Position numbers and translations under genes: made by a program
In this document: one piece after another, positions 14,961 to 19,227 of the stretch
Position numbering within the stretch: the stretch's first letter is position 1
Layout: the number at the start of each line of letters is the position of its first letter
Assembly (NCBI GenBank): GCA_002308815.1
Contig: DBVX01000014.1
Coordinates: 1 to 19,227, forward strand
Length of the DNA stretch: 19,227 bases
Reading direction: 5' to 3'
Origin: Bacteroidales bacterium UBA1253
Lineage (GTDB): Bacteria > Bacteroidota > Bacteroidia > Bacteroidales > Paludibacteraceae
The notes under the pieces: generated by a model
Databases searched by the model: none
The model's input: the letters and a program-made list of their open reading frames with translations, nothing else
What the model was told of the DNA's origin: nothing

Positions 14961-15940
14961 ATTTGCAGGTAGCGTTTGATTTGTTCCAACAGCAGTTCCC
15001 CGTCATCCAACGCGACTTCTATCTCAATGGGGAAGAGTTTGTCTTTCAGACTGTCCGACAGTTCGACGGCGAGCAGGCGGGCGTAGTCCTTCTCGGTAGT
15101 GAAAACGATGTCCGCTTGTTCGGCGGCTTCCGTTATATGCCTGATGTCCGCTTTGGTGAAGCGGTGATGGTCGGGATAGGCAATGTGGGGGACATCCCCT
15201 ATGTGCTGTAAAAGATAATCGGGACGCGCTATGCCGGTCAGCAGCAGCGCGTTCTTGAACTTGGGCAGCGGCTGGTAGCGGATGCCGGAGAAGAACAGGT
15301 TCTGATAGGCAGGCAGTTGCAGACGGTTGCTCGCCACACGGCGGTCGATAGGTGTCATTGTGTCCGGACACTTGGTCACTATCACGGCGTTCGCTTTCTG
15401 GCTCTGGCGCGCGAAATCACGCAGTCTTCCGAGCGGCAGCAGACGGTCGTCTGTATAAAGACGGTCGGCGGTGGTGAGAAGGATATAGACCCCGCACCGT
15501 AGCCGCAGGTATTGGTAGGCGTCATCCAGCAGTACCACCTGTACTTTCGGACAGCGTTTCAGCAACTGCTCAATGCCCTCAACGCGATTCCGGCAGACGG
15601 CTATCGGAACATTGGGGAACTTCCTGTGCAGTTGCATACACTCATCGCCCAGCGTGTCAGCGGTGCTGCTCTCGTCCGCAAGTACAAAACCCCGCGAGCG
15701 GCGGCGGTAACCGCGTGACAGCACCGCTACCTTGTACCGCGAACCGAGTTGCCGTATCAACCATTCGATATGAGGGGTTTTGCCCGTCCCTCCAACCGTG
15801 AGATTACCCACGCAGATAGTGGGTACGCTGACCTCACGGCTGTGGAGGATATGCATATCGTACAGCAGGTGGCGGATGCCTATCGCCAAACCGTACAGCC
15901 ACGAAAGCGGCGCGAGCAATATGTTGCGGAGTGTGTCCAC
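14951..15940 (-). CDS. lpxK: Tetraacyldisaccharide 4'-kinase
   Basis: The 329-residue protein transfers phosphate from ATP to the 4' position of the lipid A disaccharide precursor at the inner-membrane cytoplasmic face. Residues about 5-25 are a hydrophobic membrane-associating helix. The P-loop is GNLTVGGTGKTP (45-56), the characteristic LpxK form. Further family landmarks are LSRGYRRRSRGF, the DDAYQYLRL stretch (family usually DDGFQH), and FTTEKDYARL near the C-terminus. Length fits the family (320-380). It lies 12 bases after sppA and overlaps the ABC exporter by 10 bases, pairing lipid A phosphorylation with a probable flippase. Confidence 0.93.
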   Translation of the reverse strand: MDTLRNILLAPLSWLYGLAIGIRHLLYDMHILHSREVSVPTICVGNLTVGGTGKTPHIEWLIRQLGSRYKVAVLSRGYRRRSRGFVLADESSTADTLGDECMQLHRKFPNVPIAVCRNRVEGIEQLLKRCPKVQVVLLDDAYQYLRLRCGVYILLTTADRLYTDDRLLPLGRLRDFARQSQKANAVIVTKCPDTMTPIDRRVASNRLQLPAYQNLFFSGIRYQPLPKFKNALLLTGIARPDYLLQHIGDVPHIAYPDHHRFTKADIRHITEAAEQADIVFTTEKDYARLLAVELSDSLKDKLFPIEIEVALDDGELLLEQIKRYLQICI

Positions 15941-15952
15941 AATGAAAGCGCA

Positions 15953-17692
15953 TTAACGGATGTCGGGGAAGTGCATCAGCATCATCACACGCGGTTGCGA
16001 GCAGAGTTCCTTCATCTTCATCAGCAGTTTCTCTTCATCGCTGCTCTGGTCGAAAGCCTCCATCAACTGCGTGTAGAAATCTTTCTTACGCGGGTAGTAG
16101 GTTAGTTCATAATCGCTTGTTTCCGCCAACTCCGCCGCTTTGGCGACAGCCTCGTCCAGACCGCCGATATCATCCACAAGACCGATACTGATAGCATCCT
16201 TTCCCAACCATACGCGACCTTCACCTATGGCTTTGATATTATCCTGCGAAGTGTGCCGTCCATCGGCGCAACGGCGGGTGAACAGGTCATAACCGCGTTC
16301 CACCATCTGCTGCATCTTCGCCCGCTCATTATCGTCCATACCTTTGTACATCGCGTTCACCTGCAAGTCCGAATAACTGTTCGTCTTCAGCCCGTCTATG
16401 TCCAGACCTATTTTGTTGCGGACTTCATTCAGGTTAGGAACAAGTCCGAAGATACCGATAGAGCCGGTAAGGGTGGAAGGCTCTGCATAGATATAATCCG
16501 CTCCGCAGGAGATGTAGTAACCGCCGCTCGCCGCATAATCGCCCATTGAGACGACCACAGGCAGACCCTTCTCACGCAGCGTCTGTACGGCGTGCCATAT
16601 CTGCTCGCTCGCGTCCGCGCTGCCGCCGGGACTGTTCACACGCAGTACGACCGCCTTCACATCCTCGTTCTTGCGTATCTTGGCAATCTCCTTCACCATC
16701 TTTGTTCCAACTATCCCGTCACCCTCTGTGTCGGTTATCTGACCCTCCGCGTACAGGACGGCGATTTTGTTGTCCGACTTGGTCGGTTTGGCGGGAATGG
16801 TGGCCAAAGCGGAGGTCGAAATCTTGTTATAGTCATCCGTACCCGTCAGGCGGGTCAGCAATGAGTCTGTCTCTTCCGTATAGATAAGTCTGTCAACCAG
16901 TCCCTTCTCCACGTACATCTCGGCAGGTTGCAGTCCCATATACATATCCGCATACCCGTTCAGGTTCTCCGTTGTAATATGCCGGCTTTCCGACACGCCT
17001 TGCAGCAGTTCCTTCCACAATCCGTCCACGTATTGCTTCGTCTGCTGGCGGTCGGCATCCGACATCTTCGTAAGGATATACGGCTCTACCGCCGACTTGA
17101 ACGTACCCACTTTCAGCACCTGCATCTCTACGCCAATCTTGTCTAACAGCCGTTTGAAGTACATCTTGTTGGCAGCCAGTCCGTTCCATTCCACCGTTCC
17201 CGTGGGATTGAGATACACGCTGTCCGCCACACAGGCCACGTAGTAGTTGCCTTGCGAGTAGTTGGACGAGTAGGCGATAAGGAACTTGCCCGACTCCTTG
17301 AAGTCAATCAGCGCGTCGCGCAACGCTTTAGCGGATGCAAAACCCATCTCCATCTCGCCGCCCTGCAGCATGATGCCGCGAATCTTGTCATTCTCCTTAG
17401 CCAGACGGATGTTGTGAATAAGGTCATCTAATCCGACCACCTCCTTCGCCGTGTAACCCGGCATCTCGCCCATCATAGCAGCAAAGGGATTATCCTCCTG
17501 ACCTTGTTCCACCAATGTGCCTTTCATCTTGAGTACATACACGGTGTTATCCTCAAGTGTCGCGCCGGATGAGAACATCCTGCCTAACCAGATGCCCGAC
17601 AAGACGGAGCATACAATGTAAATGACGATGAAGATGATAATGCCTTTCATGCACCCGCTTTTCTTCTTGCGGGGTTGTTCTTGATTGTTCAT
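15953..17692 (-). CDS. sppA: Signal peptide peptidase SppA, long (67K) form
   Basis: The 579-residue protein is an inner-membrane serine protease that degrades cleaved signal peptides. It has a basic N-terminus, one membrane helix (residues about 16-37), and two tandem ClpP/crotonase-fold S49 domains. The N-terminal domain carries the general-base lysine in TFKSAVEPY (Lys199); the C-terminal domain carries the nucleophile in GDYAASGGYYIS (Ser389) within the typical context RVNSPGGSADASE and LTGSIGIFG. Length and the split Ser/Lys dyad match the E. coli-type long form. It follows rnhB by 23 bases and precedes lpxK by 12. The ATG at 17692 is followed by a hydrophilic KKKSG stretch before the helix, as expected for a type II membrane protein. 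Confidence 0.95.
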   Translation of the reverse strand: MNNQEQPRKKKSGCMKGIIIFIVIYIVCSVLSGIWLGRMFSSGATLEDNTVYVLKMKGTLVEQGQEDNPFAAMMGEMPGYTAKEVVGLDDLIHNIRLAKENDKIRGIMLQGGEMEMGFASAKALRDALIDFKESGKFLIAYSSNYSQGNYYVACVADSVYLNPTGTVEWNGLAANKMYFKRLLDKIGVEMQVLKVGTFKSAVEPYILTKMSDADRQQTKQYVDGLWKELLQGVSESRHITTENLNGYADMYMGLQPAEMYVEKGLVDRLIYTEETDSLLTRLTGTDDYNKISTSALATIPAKPTKSDNKIAVLYAEGQITDTEGDGIVGTKMVKEIAKIRKNEDVKAVVLRVNSPGGSADASEQIWHAVQTLREKGLPVVVSMGDYAASGGYYISCGADYIYAEPSTLTGSIGIFGLVPNLNEVRNKIGLDIDGLKTNSYSDLQVNAMYKGMDDNERAKMQQMVERGYDLFTRRCADGRHTSQDNIKAIGEGRVWLGKDAISIGLVDDIGGLDEAVAKAAELAETSDYELTYYPRKKDFYTQLMEAFDQSSDEEKLLMKMKELCSQPRVMMLMHFPDIR

Positions 17693-17715
17693 AGTTGTTT
17701 GTGTTTTATAGTTAG

Positions 17716-18315
17716 TTATGGTTTGTTCAATCGAAACGACCGCCTGTGGTACGGCGTGATTCCGTACTGCCGGATGGCTGCGTAGTGGGCGGCGGTAGGG
17801 TAGCCCTTGTTCGTGTCCCAGTGGTACTGCGGGTACTCCTCATGCAATCGGTTCATATAGTCATCCCTGTACGTCTTCGCTAAAACGGACGCTGCGGCTA
17901 TCGAGAGGTACTTGCCGTCGCCTTTCACCACCGTGTCCGCCGGTATGGCGGGGAATCCGTAAGGTTTCCACCTGTTGCCGTCCACGATGATATGTTGCGG
18001 GCGCACTTTCAGCCCGTCCAATGCGCGCCGCATCGCTAACAGTGCCGCCTGAAGGATATTGATGCGGTCAATCTCCTTTGCCGTCACCTCGCTTACCGCC
18101 CATGACAGTGCTTCTTTCTCTATCAACGGACGCAGAGCATATCGTTCATTTTCTGTCAGTTGCTTTGAGTCATTCAGCCTTTCCCATTCATCGCTCAGTC
18201 CCCCGTCCGGCGGCAGTATGACCGCTGCGGCGAACACGCTTCCTGCCAAAGGACCGCGACCCGCCTCATCGCAACCCGCTTCCAACACATCCGCTATGTA
18301 ATACGTTCGCAACAT
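17716..18315 (-). CDS. rnhB: Ribonuclease HII
   Basis: The 199-residue enzyme cuts the RNA strand of RNA/DNA hybrids and initiates removal of misincorporated ribonucleotides. The acidic metal-binding motif CDEAGRGPLAG holds Asp16 and Glu17; VDGN gives Asp112; SIAAASVLAKTYRDDYM supplies the last acidic ligand (about Asp151). Length is normal. It starts 6 bases after the stop of the outer-membrane barrel gene, so it is very probably cotranscribed with it; that pairing seems to be genomic order rather than shared function. Confidence 0.95.
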   Translation of the reverse strand: MLRTYYIADVLEAGCDEAGRGPLAGSVFAAAVILPPDGGLSDEWERLNDSKQLTENERYALRPLIEKEALSWAVSEVTAKEIDRINILQAALLAMRRALDGLKVRPQHIIVDGNRWKPYGFPAIPADTVVKGDGKYLSIAAASVLAKTYRDDYMNRLHEEYPQYHWDTNKGYPTAAHYAAIRQYGITPYHRRSFRLNKP

Positions 18316-18321
18316 CGTCTG

Positions 18322-19227
18322 TCAAAAAGGATAACCGATAGCAAAGTGGATGGCCACATCGTCTTTCCAGTTCAGTTTATTGCTCGCCGTGCGCCATTGT
18401 TTGCTGTCGTAGTATATGCGTGAGGGGTCGTGCAACTTGACACCCAGATCCAGGCGGAATATAAGAAAACTCAAGTCCAATCGTACACCCGCTCCGTAAC
18501 TCCACGCAATCTGTCTGTAAAACTCGTTCCAACGGAACACCCCGTGAGGCTGGCTGTCATACTCGCGAATGGTCCAAATATTGCCTGCGTCCGTAAAGGC
18601 TGCCAGTTCGATGAAGTTCCACACCCGCCAGCGGTACTCCACGCTCAAGTCCATATGGATATCTCCTGCCTGATTGTCATAGTCTATCCGCGAACCGTCC
18701 CCGCGATATGCACCGGGACCTAACGTCCGTGCCGTCCACCCTCTGACATGGTTGCTTCCGCCTGCGAAATAGCGTTTCTCGTATGGGATGGACTGTGAGT
18801 TGCCGTATGGAAGTGCCACGCCTGCGGCAGCGTGATACACGATGCGGTGGCGCTCGGAGATGATATGGTTGTAGGTGAGGTTGGCATCCAGTTTGACGAA
18901 CTGCGAGAATGCCACCTTGCCAATCTTGTACACGCCGTCATCCGGCATCGGCAGGAAAAGGTTGCTTGCGCCGTATAGCGTGTTGCCGGCTGTCTCGGCG
19001 AAACCGGAGAAAGTGAGAAAGGAGCGTTTGGGACGGAGACGGTTGTACCCCGTGTACCTGCAGTTATAACTGATAGCCTCAATGAAGTGATCCTCATACG
19101 AGTACTTGAGAGGATTCGTGTTCGAGATGAAACGGTCATGAAACTCGCTGCTCATCCATGGAAGATAGACGTAGCTCAGGTCAATGAAATTGAACGTGTG
19201 TGTCCAGCCTCTGGTCAGTTGTGGCAG
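18322..19227 (-). CDS. BamA/TamA-family outer-membrane protein, C-terminal part (cut by window edge)
   Basis: The frame stays open from the stop at 18322 to the window end, so the N-terminus lies outside; at least 301 residues are present, and the internal ATG at 19155 is not the start. The sequence is a run of amphipathic beta strands ending in a C-terminal Phe (AIHFAIGYPF), the barrel assembly signal. The motif RYFAGGSNHVRGW matches the conserved VRGF/Y region of the Omp85 superfamily, placed in the L6 loop that reaches into the barrel; other landmarks are ELAAFTDAGNIW and SYGAGVRLDLSFLIFRLDLG. These proteins insert or secrete outer-membrane proteins. The POTRA domains, needed to tell BamA from TamA, are not in view; BamA normally sits elsewhere (next to skp/uppS), so TamA-like is favoured. 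Confidence 0.85.
   Translation of the reverse strand: MPQLTRGWTHTFNFIDLSYVYLPWMSSEFHDRFISNTNPLKYSYEDHFIEAISYNCRYTGYNRLRPKRSFLTFSGFAETAGNTLYGASNLFLPMPDDGVYKIGKVAFSQFVKLDANLTYNHIISERHRIVYHAAAGVALPYGNSQSIPYEKRYFAGGSNHVRGWTARTLGPGAYRGDGSRIDYDNQAGDIHMDLSVEYRWRVWNFIELAAFTDAGNIWTIREYDSQPHGVFRWNEFYRQIAWSYGAGVRLDLSFLIFRLDLGVKLHDPSRIYYDSKQWRTASNKLNWKDDVAIHFAIGYPF

Overview
The window reads as Bacteroidales chromosome (phylum Bacteroidota). The grounds are TAnnTTTG-type -7 promoter elements, near absence of Shine-Dalgarno sites, an OmpA-less set of envelope genes including a carboxypeptidase-regulatory-domain outer-membrane beta-barrel protein, a Bacteroidota-type SppA, and small secreted proteins with MKKL...LTAFAQ signal peptides. 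The genus cannot be fixed from the sequence. Almost everything is on the minus strand; only the broken ATPase at the left edge is on plus.

Left part (139-8592): a decayed AAA/DUF4143-type ATPase, then an accessory minus-strand gene cluster read from 8592 down to 729. In transcription order it holds: a secreted coiled-coil protein with an LPP20-like domain (8592-7801); a hairpin; a MORN-repeat protein with an LpoB/CsgG-like N-terminal domain (7729-6539); a radical SAM/SPASM peptide maturase with a C-terminal PqqD-like (RRE) domain (6516-5197); a 51-residue cysteine/aspartate-rich peptide (5187-5032); a small membrane protein (5008-4427); a second LPP20-like secreted protein (4430-3357); an LpoB/CsgG-like + SUMF1-like fusion (3360-2086); and a second MORN-repeat protein (1988-729). 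Two junctions are ATGA start/stop overlaps. The small peptide, missed by length-limited ORF calling, has four of its five Cys in CX3D register, the substrate pattern of Cys-Asp thioether (ranthipeptide, PapB-like) enzymes. The best reading is an uncharacterised RiPP system embedded in an operon of exported scaffold/envelope proteins.

Middle (8772-10084): a HigB/HigA-type toxin-antitoxin pair with a well-defined promoter and an inverted-repeat operator candidate. The toxin reading frame carries an in-frame TAG at codon 11 and is probably dead. A long rod-shaped inverted repeat (9653-9830) followed by a terminator-like hairpin looks like a structured non-coding RNA, possibly 6S-like.

Right part (10085-19227): conserved chromosomal envelope genes: an outer-membrane beta-barrel protein, then an apparent operon TamA/BamA-like barrel (cut by the window edge) - rnhB - sppA - lpxK - MsbA-like ABC exporter, with gaps of 6, 23 and 12 bases and a 10-base overlap. 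It is visibly richer in G+C than the AT-rich stretch around 4430-7730.
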